A DNA stretch of 39,850 nt from Enterobacterales bacterium (GCA_015654925.1 JAATFX010000102.1:1-39850), one strand, 5' to 3'; numbered from the stretch's first letter, positions 17,882 to 28,597 are shown. Notes: generated by a model from the sequence alone, not told the origin. Numbers and translations are program-made.

Positions 17882-20746
17882 TTATTCGTAATCTTCGATC
17901 GGTACACAGGAACAGAACAGATTGCGATCGCCATAGACGTCATCCAGGCGTTTTACGCTCGGCCAGTATTTATTGCCATAACCGGCAGGGAAGGCCGCCG
18001 TTTCGCGGCTGTACGGATGGGACCAGTCCCCCGCCAGTTCGCGTTCGATATGGGGCGCGTTCACCAGCGGATTGTCGTCCAGCGGCCATTCGCCGGCGGC
18101 GACCCGATCGATTTCGCCGCGGATGGCCAGCATCGCGTCGATAAAGCGATCCAATTCCACCTGGCTTTCCGATTCGGTCGGTTCCACCATCAGCGTGCCG
18201 GCCACCGGGAACGACATGGTGGGCGCATGGAAACCGTAATCAATCAGGCGCTTGGCGATATCCATTTCGCTGATGCCGCTGATATCTTTCAGCGGGCGTA
18301 TATCCAGAATGCACTCATGGGCCACTCGTCCGTCGCGCCCGGTATACAGCACCGGAAACGCCGACTGCAAACGGCTGGCGATATAGTTGGCATTCAGGAT
18401 CGCCACCTGGCTGGCCTGCTTGAGACCCTGGGCGCCCATCATGCGGATATACATCCAGCTGATGGGCAGGATTGATGCGCTGCCGAACGGCGCGGCGCTC
18501 ACCGCGCCCTGCCTGGTCAGCACGCCGTCGATGCGTACCACGGCATGGCCGGGCACGAACGGCGCCAGATGCGCCTTCACGCCGATGGGGCCCATGCCAG
18601 GCCCGCCGCCGCCGTGGGGGATGCAGAAGGTTTTATGCAAATTCAGATGGGAAACATCCGCGCCGATATAACCCGGCGAAGTGATGCCCACCTGGGCGTT
18701 CATATTGGCGCCGTCCAGGTAAACCTGGCCGCCGTACTGGTGCACGATTTGGCAAACTTCGCGGATCGTCTCCTCATATACGCCGTGGGTCGACGGATAC
18801 GTCACCATGATGCACGACAGGCGATCGCCGGCCTGCCCGGCCTTCTGGCGCAAATCATGTAAATCGATATTGCCGTTTTTATCGCAGGCCACCACGTTGA
18901 CCGACATGCCGGCCATTTGCGCCGACGCCGGATTGGTGCCGTGGGCGGAACTGGGGATCAGGCAAATGGTGCGCCCGCCATCGTTGCGGCTTTCATGATA
19001 ACGGCGGATCGCCAGCATTCCGGCATATTCGCCCTGCGCCCCGGAGTTGGGCTGCATGCACAGCGCGTCATAACCGGTCAATTGCACCAGCCAGCGGGAG
19101 AGCTGGGCAATCATCCGCTGGTAGCCGGCGGCCTGCCCGGTGGGACAAAACGGATGCAGATCGGCGAATTCCGGCCAGGTAATGGGGATCATCTCGGCGG
19201 CGGCATTGAGTTTCATGGTGCAAGAACCGAGCGGGATCATCGCCTGGTTAAGGGCCAGATCCTTGCGTTCCAGCTGATGCATATAACGCATCATCTCCGT
19301 TTCGCTGTGATAACGGTTAAATACCGGGTGCGTCAGGATCGGCGTCGTGCGCAGCAGATCCGCCGGAATCACCGCGGCAATACCGGCATCAAGGACGTCG
19401 ATATCCAGTACCAGGTCGCCGCCGGTCAACACGCCATACAGCGCGGCGATATCGTCGCGGCCGGTGGTTTCATCCAGGGTGACGCCTACCGCGCCGTCCA
19501 GGTCGCTGCGCAGGTTAATGCCGCGCGCCAGCGCACGGTTAATCACGGCGTCCCGGTCCGCGGTTTCCACGGTCAGGGTATCGAACCAGCGGCTATGGCG
19601 CAGCTTGAGGCCCGCCGCCGTCAGTCCCGCGGCCAGGATCGATGTCAGGCGATGAATGCGCCCGGCGATACGCTTAAGCCCCGCAGGGCCGTGGTATACG
19701 GCGTACAGGCCGGCAATATTGGCCAGCAGCACCTGCGACGTACAAATATTGGAATTGGCTTTCTCGCGGCGGATATGCTGCTCGCGGGTTTGCATCGCCA
19801 TGCGCAGGGCGGTGCTGCCCGCCGCATCGCGGGATACGCCGATAATACGCCCCGGCATGGACCTTTTTACGTCGTCGCGGGCGGCAAAAAAAGCCGCATG
19901 CGGGCCGCCGTAGCCCATGGGCACGCCAAAACGCTGGGACGACCCGAACACCACGTCGGCGCCCTGCGCGCCCGGGGCCGCCAGCAGCACCAGCGCCATC
20001 ATGTCGGTCGCCACGCAGCTGATGATTTTACGATTTTTCAATTCGGCCAGCACGGCGCGATAATCATGCAGCTCGCCGGTGGTGCCCGCCTGCTGTAGCA
20101 ATACGCCAAACACGCCGGCCAGTTCCAGCGCGTCGGCGGCCTTGCCGGTAACGATCTCGAAACCAAAGGTGCCGGCGCGGGTGCGCACCACATCCAGCGT
20201 TTGCGGATGGACGTCATCGGCGACAAAAAAGATATTGGCCTGTTTGAGCTTGCTGGCGCGTTTGGCCAGCGCCATGGCTTCCGCGGCCGCGGTGGCTTCA
20301 TCGAGCAGCGAGGCGGAGGCGATATCCAGGCCGGTCAGATCAAGAGTCAGTTGCTGGAAGTTAAGCAAGGCTTCGAGACGGCCTTGGGAGACTTCCGGCT
20401 GATAAGGGGTATAGGCGGTGTACCAGCCGGGGTTTTCCAGCATATTGCGCAGGATCACCGGCGGGGTAATCACCGCGCTGTAGCCCATGCCGATATAGGT
20501 TTTATAGCGCTGGTTAAGACCGGCGATGGCTTTAAGTTCCGCCAGCGCCTGCGCTTCGGTCGCCGCATCCCCTACCGCGGGAGGGGCTGAAAGTTGAATA
20601 TCAGCCGGAACAATTTGTTTGATCAGGTCATCAAGGGTGCCGGCGCCGATGGCCGACAGCATGTGCGCCTGCTGGCGCGCGCCGGGGCCGATATGGCGCT
20701 CGATAAAGGCATCATTATGTTCAAGCTGGCTGAGAGTCTGGGTCAT
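17882..20746 (-). CDS. gcvP: glycine dehydrogenase (decarboxylating), P-protein
   Basis: PLP enzyme that decarboxylates glycine and passes the aminomethyl group to the lipoyl arm of GcvH. The 954 residues are close to the E. coli 957. The PLP lysine is in the motif [16 protein letters not shown] near residue 705, and the glycine-rich [13 protein letters not shown] and [11 protein letters not shown] segments are conserved. The start is ATG 20746 ([11 protein letters not shown]), preceded by AGGAAG at 8 nt; the longer frame to 20764 adds six residues upstream of that ribosome site and is rejected. Last gene of gcvTHP. Confidence 0.97.
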   Translation of the reverse strand: MTQTLSQLEHNDAFIERHIGPGARQQAHMLSAIGAGTLDDLIKQIVPADIQLSAPPAVGDAATEAQALAELKAIAGLNQRYKTYIGMGYSAVITPPVILRNMLENPGWYTAYTPYQPEVSQGRLEALLNFQQLTLDLTGLDIASASLLDEATAAAEAMALAKRASKLKQANIFFVADDVHPQTLDVVRTRAGTFGFEIVTGKAADALELAGVFGVLLQQAGTTGELHDYRAVLAELKNRKIISCVATDMMALVLLAAPGAQGADVVFGSSQRFGVPMGYGGPHAAFFAARDDVKRSMPGRIIGVSRDAAGSTALRMAMQTREQHIRREKANSNICTSQVLLANIAGLYAVYHGPAGLKRIAGRIHRLTSILAAGLTAAGLKLRHSRWFDTLTVETADRDAVINRALARGINLRSDLDGAVGVTLDETTGRDDIAALYGVLTGGDLVLDIDVLDAGIAAVIPADLLRTTPILTHPVFNRYHSETEMMRYMHQLERKDLALNQAMIPLGSCTMKLNAAAEMIPITWPEFADLHPFCPTGQAAGYQRMIAQLSRWLVQLTGYDALCMQPNSGAQGEYAGMLAIRRYHESRNDGGRTICLIPSSAHGTNPASAQMAGMSVNVVACDKNGNIDLHDLRQKAGQAGDRLSCIMVTYPSTHGVYEETIREVCQIVHQYGGQVYLDGANMNAQVGITSPGYIGADVSHLNLHKTFCIPHGGGGPGMGPIGVKAHLAPFVPGHAVVRIDGVLTRQGAVSAAPFGSASILPISWMYIRMMGAQGLKQASQVAILNANYIASRLQSAFPVLYTGRDGRVAHECILDIRPLKDISGISEMDIAKRLIDYGFHAPTMSFPVAGTLMVEPTESESQVELDRFIDAMLAIRGEIDRVAAGEWPLDDNPLVNAPHIERELAGDWSHPYSRETAAFPAGYGNKYWPSVKRLDDVYGDRNLFCSCVPIEDYE

Positions 20747-20825
20747 AAACAACACTTCCTGCATCGGGCATGGAACGGGGAATCACACAAGGCAAAGCCC
20801 CGGAACAGCGTCCGGGGCGTTCGGG

Positions 20826-21218
20826 TCAGTCGTCGTCTTCGATGGAGGCCTCGTAGGCGTCGGCATCAAGCAAGCTTTCGACTTCGCTTTCATCGCTGGC
20901 TTGAATACGGAACAGCCAGCCGTCGGTATAAGGCGCGCTGTTAACCAGTTCAGGCGAAGCTTCCAACTCTTCATTCACCGCCACGATTTCACCGGCGATA
21001 GGGGCATAGATATCCGATGCGGCTTTCACCGACTCGGCTACCGCGCAATCATCGCTGGCGGCGAAAACGGTGCCGACTTCCGGCAAATCGATAAATACCA
21101 TGTCGCCCAGCAGTTCCTGGGCGTGTTCGGTAATACCGACGGAATAAATGCCTGCGCCTTCGTTGCGCACCCACTCATGGGAGGTGGTGTATTTTAGCTC
21201 TTGCGGCACGTTGCTCAT
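20826..21218 (-). CDS. gcvH: glycine cleavage system H protein
   Basis: Lipoyl-carrying shuttle of the glycine cleavage system, 130 residues. The lipoylated lysine is K65 in the motif AESVKAASD, and the acidic C-terminus [13 protein letters not shown] is slightly longer than in E. coli. ATG 21218 follows GAGGAAGG; a GTG twelve bases upstream overlaps this ribosome site and is unlikely. It stands between gcvT (26-nt gap) and gcvP (79-nt gap). Confidence 0.97.
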   Translation of the reverse strand: MSNVPQELKYTTSHEWVRNEGAGIYSVGITEHAQELLGDMVFIDLPEVGTVFAASDDCAVAESVKAASDIYAPIAGEIVAVNEELEASPELVNSAPYTDGWLFRIQASDESEVESLLDADAYEASIEDDD

Positions 21219-21244
21219 TGCCTTCCTCACTCTTGCAAAGTTAA

Positions 21245-22342
21245 TTATTGAACGACCGGTTTACCGGCGCGGACAAAACCAGGTTTGGTTACCTTAACCG
21301 GCATTTCGCGGTTACGGAGTAATACTATGGCCTGCTCGCCGATACCGGCGGGCACGCGGGCCAGGGCAATGCTGTATCCCAAAGTGGGCGAGAACGAACC
21401 GCTGGTGATCGCACCCGTTTTCATATTACCGGCGGCGTCGGTAAAGTGCACGGTCAGACCGTTGCGCAACACTCCTTTCGCCGTCATGACCAGGCCGACC
21501 AATTGTTCGGTGCCGTCGCGCCGCTGGGCTTCCAGCGCCTCGCGGCCGATAAAATCACGATCTTCCGGCTGCCAGGCGATGGTCCAGCCCATATTGGCGG
21601 CCAGCGGCGAAACGCGCTCGTCCATTTCCTGCCCGTAAAGGTTCATGCCGGCTTCAAGGCGCAGCGTATCCCGCGCCCCCAGTCCGCAGGGCTTGACGCC
21701 CGCCGCCAGCAATTTCTGCCAGAAGTCCCCGGCCTGGGTTTTCGGCAGCGCGATTTCAAAACCGGCTTCGCCGGTATAGCCGGTGGTGGCGATAAAAAAG
21801 TCGCCTGACTGCACGCCAAAGAAGGGTTTCATGCCGGCCACCGCCGCCTGCTGGCCGGCAGTGAACAGCGTGCGGGCCTTTTCCTGCGCCTGCGGCCCCT
21901 GCACCGCAATCAGCGCCAGATCGTCGCGCACCGTAACATCAACGCTGTAAGGCTCGGCGTGGTCGGTTACCCAGTTCACATCTTTTTCGCGGGTGGCGGA
22001 GTTCACCACCAGGCGAAACTCGGTTTCGTTGAGGAAATAGACAATCAGATCGTCAATCACCCCGCCCGACGCGTTAAGCATCCCGGTATAAAGCGCTTTG
22101 CCGGGCTCGACCAGCTTGGCCACGTCGTTAGCCAGCAAATAGCGCAGGAATTCACGGGTACGGGGACCTTTGAGATCGATGATGGTCATATGGGAAACAT
22201 CAAACATGCCCGCGTCGCGGCGGACCTGGTGATGCTCTTCCAGCTGCGAGCCGTAATGCAGCGGCATCATCCAACCATGGAAATCCACCATTTTCGCGCC
22301 GCACGCAATGTGCTGTTCATAAAGCGATGTCAGCTGGGCCAT
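21245..22342 (-). CDS. gcvT: glycine cleavage system aminomethyltransferase (T protein)
   Basis: Tetrahydrofolate-dependent aminomethyltransferase that releases ammonia from the GcvH-bound aminomethyl group and forms 5,10-methylene-THF. It has 365 residues (E. coli 364). Conserved segments include [30 protein letters not shown], the folate-site [10 protein letters not shown] and [22 protein letters not shown]. First gene of gcvTHP, with AGAGGAAC ahead of ATG 22342. Its 360-bp upstream region is long, as expected for a promoter controlled by GcvA, GcvR, Lrp and PurR in relatives. Confidence 0.97.
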   Translation of the reverse strand: MAQLTSLYEQHIACGAKMVDFHGWMMPLHYGSQLEEHHQVRRDAGMFDVSHMTIIDLKGPRTREFLRYLLANDVAKLVEPGKALYTGMLNASGGVIDDLIVYFLNETEFRLVVNSATREKDVNWVTDHAEPYSVDVTVRDDLALIAVQGPQAQEKARTLFTAGQQAAVAGMKPFFGVQSGDFFIATTGYTGEAGFEIALPKTQAGDFWQKLLAAGVKPCGLGARDTLRLEAGMNLYGQEMDERVSPLAANMGWTIAWQPEDRDFIGREALEAQRRDGTEQLVGLVMTAKGVLRNGLTVHFTDAAGNMKTGAITSGSFSPTLGYSIALARVPAGIGEQAIVLLRNREMPVKVTKPGFVRAGKPVVQ

Positions 22343-22702
22343 CTGTTCCTCTTTGTCTTGGTCGTTTATTGCGGGGAAATCACAATGAATGTTACGCCGC
22401 GCCGCCCGGGGGAGCGGGGCAACGCAAACGATACCTTTGGCCAGAAGTTACCACCTAATCCCAGGGGAAACCATAAATTAAATTATGCATGCGCGCCACG
22501 GGCGCAGGAGGAAACCAGGCGGGACGGACAGCATATTATACTGATAGATGGCTTATTGCGGCGCATAAACCACAGCGCTGAGCCGGCAAAAGCCAAATAT
22601 GATAACAAAAAGCGCCGCTGCGGGATGGGATGAAAAACTCTTTTCCCCGCTTCGCATTAGAAAATATAACGCAAAGAAGAGGGTAAAATTAGATTATTTC
22701 AG
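22343..22702 (-). promoter_or_regulatory. gcvTHP control region
   Basis: The 360-bp gap between ubiI and gcvT contains no supported gene. On the minus strand a perfect -10 TATAAT lies at 22535-22540 without a recognisable -35, which suits an activator-dependent promoter. The pentamer CTAAT, known in GcvA sites of the E. coli gcv promoter, occurs on the minus strand at 22656-22660 and 22688-22692 and on the plus strand at 22455-22459. CTAAT is short, so these are only candidates. I do not see a glycine riboswitch. Confidence 0.5.
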
Positions 22703-23917
22703 TCAAACGGCGTCTCGTTCCAGCCATTCCGGCAGGTCGTTAAGCCCCATGGCCTGGCGGATTAAACGGAGTTTGATTCCCGGCAGCGTATCGGCCAGGC
22801 GCAGCCCGGCGTCGCGGGCCCATTTCTTTAACGGATTATTGCCGTCGAACAGCTCCCGCAAGCCTTGCATACCGGCCAGCATCACGGCGGCGCTGTGCTT
22901 GCGACGGCGCTCATAGCGGCGCAGGTAGGGGTAATGGCCGATATCTTTGCCGGCCTGTTGCAGCCGCTGCAACTGCGTTAATAATTCCGCGACATCCATA
23001 AATCCCAGATTGACGCCCTGCCCGGCCAGCGGATGGACCGTATGGGCCGCATCGCCAGCCAGTACCAGCCGGTGGGCGGCAAAATCGCGGGCATACCGGG
23101 CGGTTAATGGGAACGTCAGGCGCTCGCTTTGCAACGCGCATAATCCCAGCGTCAGGTTGAAATGACGCGCCAGTTGCGCGTTAAACGCGTCGGGCGGCAT
23201 AACCAGCCGCTGCGCGGCGGCGTCGGGGGGCAGCGACCAGACAATGGAGCACAGATCGGGCTGGCCGAGGGGCAGGAAAGCCAAAATGCCGTCGCCATGA
23301 AACGCCTGGCGGGCGATGCCGCCATGTGGCCGCTCGGTGCGAATGGTGGCCACCAGGGCATGGTGCTGATAATCGCGGAAGGTCAGCGGGATATCGGCAT
23401 AACGGCGCAGCCAGGAATTGGCGCCGTCCGCCCCCACCACCAGCCGGGCGGTCAGCATGAGATCGTCTTCCAGGGTAATGAACGCCTCGTTTTCCCCCCA
23501 GGCGATCCGGCGCAGCGCCGCCGGGCAAAACAGGGTGACGTCCGATAACCGTTCGGCCCGCCGCCACAGCGCCTGATGAATCACCGCGTTCTCGACGATG
23601 TGGCCCAGGTGGGCATACCCCAGCGCGCTGCCGTCAAAGGCAATTTTGCCGAAGCTGTCGTTATCCCAGACTTCCATGCCGCGATAAGGGTTGGCGCGCA
23701 GGGCGACGATATTGTCCCACACCTGCAAATGCTCCAGCAATCGCTGGCTGGCGGCATTAATGGCGGATACGCGCAGCGCGGGGCGATCGGCGGGAGGCAC
23801 GGGTTCAGGGAGCCGCTGTTCCACCACGGCCACCCGCATCCCGCTGCCCTGCAACCCGCAGGCCAGCGCCAGGCCTACCATCCCGCCGCCGTTGATGACC
23901 ACGTCAAATGCTTGCAT
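22703..23917 (-). CDS. ubiI: ubiquinone biosynthesis C5-hydroxylase UbiI (VisC)
   Basis: FAD monooxygenase that hydroxylates C5 of the octaprenylphenol ring in aerobic ubiquinone synthesis. The 404 residues (E. coli 400) show the dinucleotide motif GGGMVG (10-15), the ADGANSWLR segment (GD-type motif) and GDAAHTVHPLAGQGVNLG for FAD ribityl binding. The C-terminus QAMGLNDLPEWLERD matches UbiI. It follows ubiH by 29 nt in the ygfB-pepP-ubiH-ubiI cluster and is last before the gcv promoter. Confidence 0.95.
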   Translation of the reverse strand: MQAFDVVINGGGMVGLALACGLQGSGMRVAVVEQRLPEPVPPADRPALRVSAINAASQRLLEHLQVWDNIVALRANPYRGMEVWDNDSFGKIAFDGSALGYAHLGHIVENAVIHQALWRRAERLSDVTLFCPAALRRIAWGENEAFITLEDDLMLTARLVVGADGANSWLRRYADIPLTFRDYQHHALVATIRTERPHGGIARQAFHGDGILAFLPLGQPDLCSIVWSLPPDAAAQRLVMPPDAFNAQLARHFNLTLGLCALQSERLTFPLTARYARDFAAHRLVLAGDAAHTVHPLAGQGVNLGFMDVAELLTQLQRLQQAGKDIGHYPYLRRYERRRKHSAAVMLAGMQGLRELFDGNNPLKKWARDAGLRLADTLPGIKLRLIRQAMGLNDLPEWLERDAV

Positions 23918-23946
23918 AGCTGTCGAATCCTTGTTAACGATCGGGC

Positions 23947-25125
23947 CTAACGCGCTACCCAGCCCAATGTCTGGCGCGCGAGCGCGTCGCGCAAAGTGGA
24001 TGAAGCGGCCATGGATAACAGACCGAGATTGCGCGCCGCCACCAGCGGGAAATGCTGGTTGGCGAACACATTAATCAATCCGTCGGTGATACCCACCGTG
24101 GCGCTTTGATCGGGTAAACGCCGTTGCTGGTAACGCTCAAGCGTGGCATAGGCGCCGATATCCGCGCCATTTTCCAGGGCGGCGGCCAGCGTTTCCGCCA
24201 GCGTCATCACGTCCCGCAATCCCAGGTTAAAACCCTGCCCGGCAATGGGATGCAGGGTCTGCGCCGCATTGCCCACCAGCGCCAGGCGATGGCTGATATG
24301 GCGCGTGGCGGTGCGCAGTTGCAGCGGATAACATTGCCGCTGCCCGACGGCGGTGATACGCCCCAGCCGCCAGCCGAACTCCCCTTGCAGCGCGTCGATA
24401 AACTGCCCGTCGCTCCAGGCGGCGACATCCTCCCGGCGGGACAGCGGCAAACACCATACCAGAGAGCTGCGCCCGCGGGACATCGGCAACATGGCCAGCG
24501 GCCCGTGTTCGGTGAAGCGTTCAAAAGCCCGCCCTTCATGGGGCAACGCGGTACTGACGTTGGCGATCACCGCCAACTGCGGGTAATCCTGCTGCCGCCA
24601 CCGGATATCGCACCCCCGGGCCGCCAGGGAATGCGATCCGTCCGCCGCCACCAGCAGCCGCCCGGTCAAGCGCTCGCCGGTATCCAGGGTCACCAGCGTG
24701 TCGTCCTGCCGGCGGGCGATCTCCTTGAGTATAGCGGGGCAATGCAGCCTTACGCCGGGGGCGCGGCGCAATAAGGCGAACAGCCGCTGGCCCGCATCAT
24801 ACAGCTCCACCACGGACCCCAGGGCGGGCAAACGGTAATCCCGCGCCGCGAGCCGCACCCGGCCGATATGGCCGCGATCGCTGACCTGGACCTCGGTGAT
24901 GGCCGTGGCGCAGGGGCCGAGCGACGGCCAGACGCCGATGGCGGTAAGCTGCTGGCACGTGCCCTGGGCCAGGGCGATGGCGCGGGCATCATAACCCGGA
25001 TGCGCGCGGCTTTCGGGCGCAGCGGCTTCCACCAGATCGATGGCCAGCCGGCCGCCGGTCATATGGGACAAGGCCAGCGCCAGCGTGGCGCCGGCCATGC
25101 CGCCGCCGATAATAATCACCGACAC
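23947..25125 (-). CDS. ubiH: 2-octaprenyl-6-methoxyphenol hydroxylase UbiH
   Basis: FAD monooxygenase that adds the C1 hydroxyl in ubiquinone synthesis; 392 residues, the same as E. coli. GGGMAGATLA (7-16) binds the ADP part of FAD, and GNAAQTLHPIAGQGFNLGLRD is the second FAD motif, with Asn where UbiI has Asp. It ends RQTLGWVAR, as does E. coli UbiH. The start is GTG at 25125, only 2 nt after the pepP stop, so translation is probably coupled to pepP. Confidence 0.95.
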   Translation of the reverse strand: MSVIIIGGGMAGATLALALSHMTGGRLAIDLVEAAAPESRAHPGYDARAIALAQGTCQQLTAIGVWPSLGPCATAITEVQVSDRGHIGRVRLAARDYRLPALGSVVELYDAGQRLFALLRRAPGVRLHCPAILKEIARRQDDTLVTLDTGERLTGRLLVAADGSHSLAARGCDIRWRQQDYPQLAVIANVSTALPHEGRAFERFTEHGPLAMLPMSRGRSSLVWCLPLSRREDVAAWSDGQFIDALQGEFGWRLGRITAVGQRQCYPLQLRTATRHISHRLALVGNAAQTLHPIAGQGFNLGLRDVMTLAETLAAALENGADIGAYATLERYQQRRLPDQSATVGITDGLINVFANQHFPLVAARNLGLLSMAASSTLRDALARQTLGWVAR

Positions 25126-25127
25126 GG

Positions 25128-26441
25128 TTAGCGGGCCGCCGCCATCAGCGCTTCGATGGCCTCCGGATCTTTTACCACCGAGTCGGTGAGATTTTCATTG
25201 CCCTGCGCGGTAATCACGATATTGTCTTCGATACGGATGCCGATGCCGCGATATTCCTGGGGAACCTCCGCATCCGCGGCGATATAGATGCCCGGCTCAA
25301 TGGTCAGCACCATGCCGGGTTCCAGCATGCGGCCGCGCTCCGGCATGCCGTAATCGCCCACATCATGCACATCCAGCCCCAGCCAGTGGCTGAGCCCATG
25401 CATAAAAAACTGCCGGTGCGCCTGGGCGGCGATAAGCTCGGTCACCTCCCCTTTCAGCACGCCCAGCGCCACCAGCCCGGTGACCATGATGCGCACCGCG
25501 TGTTCATTGACTTCGCGAATACTGACGCCCGGTTTGTACAATTCCAGCGAGGTTTGCAGCATGGCCAGCACGATGTCGTAAATGGCCCGCTGCGCCGGGC
25601 TGAATTTGCCGTTTACCGGGAAAGTGCGCGTAATATCGCCGGCATAACCCTGATATTCACAGCCGGCGTCAATCAGTACCAGATCGCCGTCGCGCATTTG
25701 CGTTTCGTTTTCGGTGTAGTGCAAAATGCAGCCGTTTTCGCCGCTGCCCACAATGGTGTTGTAGGAAGGATAGCGGGCGCCGTGCAGATTGAATTCATGG
25801 AGGATTTCGCCTTCCAGCTGGTATTCGTACCGGCCAGGCCGGCAGGCCCGCATGCCGCGGGTGTGGCCCAGCGCGGTAATTTTGCACGCCTGGCGCAGCA
25901 CCGCCAGCTCTTCGGGAGATTTAAACAGGCGTAATTCATGCACCCAGGGGCGCCAGTCCGTCAGGGTGGCGGGCGCGCTCAGTTGCTGGCGCGACCCGCG
26001 GCGCAATATATCCAGGGCATTAAACACCAGGGTATCGGCAAAGGCGTATTCCCCCTGGGCGTGATAGACCACATCCAGGCCGTTAAGCAGCAAATGCAAT
26101 TGCTGGTGAATCTCATCCCACGGCAAGGCGCGGTCCACCGCCAGTTTGGCCGGTGCGGCGTCCTGGCCCAGCCTGCGGCCGAACCAGATTTCAGCGCTGA
26201 GATCGCGCACCCGGTTAAACAGCACGCTGTGATGGTGGGTTTCGTCGCTTTTAATCAGGACCAACGCCGCTTCCGGCTCGTTGAAGCCGGTAAAATACCA
26301 GAAGTCGCTGTTCTGACGATAAGGATATTCGCTATCGGCGCTTCGCTTCGCCTCGGGCGCGGCGAAGATTACGGCGGCGCTGGCCGGGGCCATTTTCGCC
26401 AGTAATGCCTGACGACGGCGTAAATATTCTTGTGGTGTCAT
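25128..26441 (-). CDS. pepP: Xaa-Pro aminopeptidase II PepP
   Basis: Manganese aminopeptidase P that removes the first residue from peptides with proline second. The 437 residues (E. coli 440) have an N-terminal creatinase-like domain and a pita-bread catalytic domain. All metal-ligand motifs are visible: the two Asp in LIDAGCEYQGYAGDITRTF, His in GLSHWLGLDVHDVG, Glu in LTIEPGIYI and Glu in GIRIEDNIVIT. ATG 26441 follows AGGAGAG; the GTG one codon upstream is in frame but less likely. It lies between ygfB and ubiH. Confidence 0.95.
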   Translation of the reverse strand: MTPQEYLRRRQALLAKMAPASAAVIFAAPEAKRSADSEYPYRQNSDFWYFTGFNEPEAALVLIKSDETHHHSVLFNRVRDLSAEIWFGRRLGQDAAPAKLAVDRALPWDEIHQQLHLLLNGLDVVYHAQGEYAFADTLVFNALDILRRGSRQQLSAPATLTDWRPWVHELRLFKSPEELAVLRQACKITALGHTRGMRACRPGRYEYQLEGEILHEFNLHGARYPSYNTIVGSGENGCILHYTENETQMRDGDLVLIDAGCEYQGYAGDITRTFPVNGKFSPAQRAIYDIVLAMLQTSLELYKPGVSIREVNEHAVRIMVTGLVALGVLKGEVTELIAAQAHRQFFMHGLSHWLGLDVHDVGDYGMPERGRMLEPGMVLTIEPGIYIAADAEVPQEYRGIGIRIEDNIVITAQGNENLTDSVVKDPEAIEALMAAAR

Positions 26442-26516
26442 CACTCTCTCCTGCCATGTAAGGGGTTAACCGATCGTTCTGTGGCGCTGGTTGGTTTACC
26501 GCGCGCGGGCCGGCGC

Positions 26517-27098
26517 TCAGTGCAGCGTCGGCTTGGGTTTTTCCTGGGGCTCGGACTCGCCGGGATGGGTAAAACTGTTATGGCACAGGATGGCCGCCAT
26601 CCGGACATATTCGCTGACTTCTTCCAGCGACTGGGCCAGTTCTTCCTGGTCTTCATCTTCGTCATAGCCCAGCCGGCCGATATTACGCAGATCGTCAATG
26701 GCTTCCTTCAGCTCGCCCTTAACCTTATCAAGCTTGGGCTGCACCATGCCCAGGCCTAATAAAAAATGATTTACCCAGCCCGCCAGCGCGTCCACCCGCT
26801 CAAACACCGTGGCGCGATCGTCGTCGGGCAGCAGCAGTTGGAACATGAATTCTTCGTCATCAAGGGAATGCGCGGTGGCTTCATGGAGCTGGCGCAGCGG
26901 TTCGGCCAGGGTTTGCGAAAACGCCAGGCCTTCGTTGGTCAACTCATGCACCAGCGTCTGCCAGCTATGGTCGTGGTTGCCCCCGCACAGCATGCCGCTG
27001 ATTAAACCATGCATTTCCGCTGCGGTCAGCGCCACGGCCTGTTGATTGAGCATTTGGTTCAGGTTTTCATAGTCGGGAAAGGTATTTTGTATAGACAT
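26517..27098 (-). CDS. ygfB: UPF0149 family protein YgfB
   Basis: Small acidic, all-helical protein of 193 residues. The UPF0149 features are the [17 protein letters not shown] segment near the N-terminus and the acidic [24 protein letters not shown] region. In Pseudomonas aeruginosa a YgfB homologue influences ampDh3 expression through AlpA, but a role in enterics is not established. It is first in ygfB-pepP-ubiH-ubiI and divergent from zapA. Confidence 0.93.
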   Translation of the reverse strand: MSIQNTFPDYENLNQMLNQQAVALTAAEMHGLISGMLCGGNHDHSWQTLVHELTNEGLAFSQTLAEPLRQLHEATAHSLDDEEFMFQLLLPDDDRATVFERVDALAGWVNHFLLGLGMVQPKLDKVKGELKEAIDDLRNIGRLGYDEDEDQEELAQSLEEVSEYVRMAAILCHNSFTHPGESEPQEKPKPTLH

Positions 27099-27316
27099 GC
27101 GCTTTCATCGTCGTTGGCAGGGTAAGTTCGTGTTATGCTACCACCAAGGTCCGTAGCTATACCAGAAAGGGCGAGCAAGTTCTGTTTCATAAGGATAAGG
27201 ATTCCCCGGTTTGATATGGCGCATGGATATAGAGTATAGTGGCGTCCGCTCTGCGCTCCCGTAATGGTGAAACGGGATTGGCAAGCGTCGGCGCGGTAAC
27301 AAAGCAGGAAGGTGGT

Positions 27317-27646
27317 ATGTCCGCACAACCGGTAGATATTCAAATTTTTGGCCGCACGTTAAGGGTGAATTGCCCGCCGGAACAACAAGATGCGTTGAAC
27401 CTGGCGGCAGAAGATCTTAATCAGCGGTTGCAAGATCTAAAAGTTCGCACTAGAGTCACCAATACGGAACAGCTTGTTTTCATCGCGGCGCTGAACATTT
27501 GCCACGAGCTGGCGCAGGAAAGAGTCAAAACCCGTGATTATGCCGCCAACATGGAGCAACGTATCCGGTTATTGCAGCAGACGATTGAACAGGCGCTGGT
27601 AGAGCAGGGCCGGATTTCTGAGCGTCCAGGCACGCAGTTCGAGTAA
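27317..27646 (+). CDS. zapA: cell division protein ZapA
   Basis: FtsZ-ring stabiliser that bundles FtsZ protofilaments and recruits ZapB. The 109 residues equal the E. coli length: a small globular head ([15 protein letters not shown]) and a C-terminal coiled coil from about residue 70 ([22 protein letters not shown]). ATG 27317 follows AGGAAGG; the frame is open further upstream to 27239, but that part does not match the family. It is followed by 6S RNA and fau as in E. coli. Confidence 0.96.
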   Translation: MSAQPVDIQIFGRTLRVNCPPEQQDALNLAAEDLNQRLQDLKVRTRVTNTEQLVFIAALNICHELAQERVKTRDYAANMEQRIRLLQQTIEQALVEQGRISERPGTQFE

Positions 27647-27751
27647 TTTTCGTCGCTGAGCCAGGCTCGCGATGACGCAGTACAGGTAGTGCGGTATCCC
27701 GATAAAACGACGATGCCGAATTACTGATGAATGACTGATAAAGAATACAAA

Positions 27752-27934
27752 ATTTCTCTGAGATGTTCGCCAGCGGGCCCGTCCCCTGAGCCGATAATTT
27801 TTACCACAAGAATGTGGCGATCTATAACTGGTGCGCATGCTCGGTTCGTCCGAGAAGCCTTAAAGTTACAACGCTGCGTTCACCTTGAACCATGGGTTCA
27901 AGGGTTACAGCCTGCGGCGGCATCTCGGAGATCC
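27752..27934 (+). ncRNA. ssrS: 6S RNA
   Basis: Regulatory RNA that binds sigma-70 RNA polymerase in stationary phase by mimicking an open promoter. About 183 nt closely follow the E. coli sequence: the 5' end ATTTCTCTGAGATGTTCG, the block ACCACAAGAATGTGGCG, GCATGCTCGGTTCGTCCGAG, CCTTGAACCATGGGTTCAAG and the 3' CATCTCGGAGATCC, which pairs with the 5' end. It sits between zapA and fau, the conserved location; in E. coli ssrS and ygfA are co-transcribed. Confidence 0.96.
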
Positions 27935-27978
27935 ACTTTACCAGCGCATGAACCGTGCGCAACTCGCCTGTCATCCCC

Positions 27979-28578
27979 ATGAGCTTATCAACGGAAACCT
28001 CGCTACAGCGTCAGTACATCCGCAACCATATCCGCACCCGTCGCCGCCAATTGACCGAACGGCAGCAGGCCGATGCCGCGAGCTTACTGGTTGACCGGGC
28101 GCTGGCCGATCCACGCATCGCGGCCGCCGACACCCTGGCGCTGTTCCTGTCGTTTGACGGCGAGCTTGATACCCGGCCGCTGATTGAAGCCCTGTGGCGG
28201 CGCAACAAGCGTATTTTTCTGCCGGTGCTGCATCCCTTCTGCCCCGGCCATCTGTTGTTTCAGCATTATGCGGCCGACACGCCCCTGGTGCTCAACCGCC
28301 TGCATATCAGCGAACCGCGGCTGGACGTCACCCGCCTGTTGCCCCTGGCCCGCCTGGATATCATGTTTACCCCGCTGGTGGCCTTTGACGCCCACGGCCA
28401 GCGGCTGGGCATGGGCGGCGGTTTTTATGACCGCACCCTGCGCCACTGGCGGCGTGATGGGGGCTTTTACCCCATCGGCCTGGCCCATGACTGCCAGCAG
28501 GTGGAGACCGTGCCGGTGGAGCCCTGGGATATCCCGTTGCCGGAAATCGTCACGCCGTCCCGGCACTGGCGCTGGTAA
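27979..28578 (+). CDS. fau: 5-formyltetrahydrofolate cyclo-ligase
   Basis: ATP-dependent enzyme (YgfA) that turns 5-formyl-THF into 5,10-methenyl-THF and so removes an inhibitor of folate enzymes. The 199-residue product ends with the standard features: FLSFDGELDTRPLI, the LDIMFTPLVAFD segment and the nucleotide-binding GMGGGFYDRTL. It has about 17 more N-terminal residues than annotated E. coli YgfA (182). ATG 27979 is the best start; a GTG at 27955 is in frame. No strong ribosome site is seen. It lies 44 bp after 6S RNA and is thus likely made by processing of a shared transcript. Confidence 0.92.
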   Translation: MSLSTETSLQRQYIRNHIRTRRRQLTERQQADAASLLVDRALADPRIAAADTLALFLSFDGELDTRPLIEALWRRNKRIFLPVLHPFCPGHLLFQHYAADTPLVLNRLHISEPRLDVTRLLPLARLDIMFTPLVAFDAHGQRLGMGGGFYDRTLRHWRRDGGFYPIGLAHDCQQVETVPVEPWDIPLPEIVTPSRHWRW

Positions 28579-28597
28579 GCCGGCCCGCGCGCCTCCC

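Noticed and set aside
18917..20098. 393-codon plus-strand open frame
   Set aside because: It is the antisense shadow of gcvP; GC-rich coding DNA often leaves the opposite strand open.
22343..22702. glycine riboswitch before gcvT
   Set aside because: The conserved core of that riboswitch is not seen; enteric gcv operons use protein regulators instead.
27569..27838. 89-codon minus-strand open frame
   Set aside because: It crosses the end of zapA and the start of 6S RNA, both firmly identified on the other strand.
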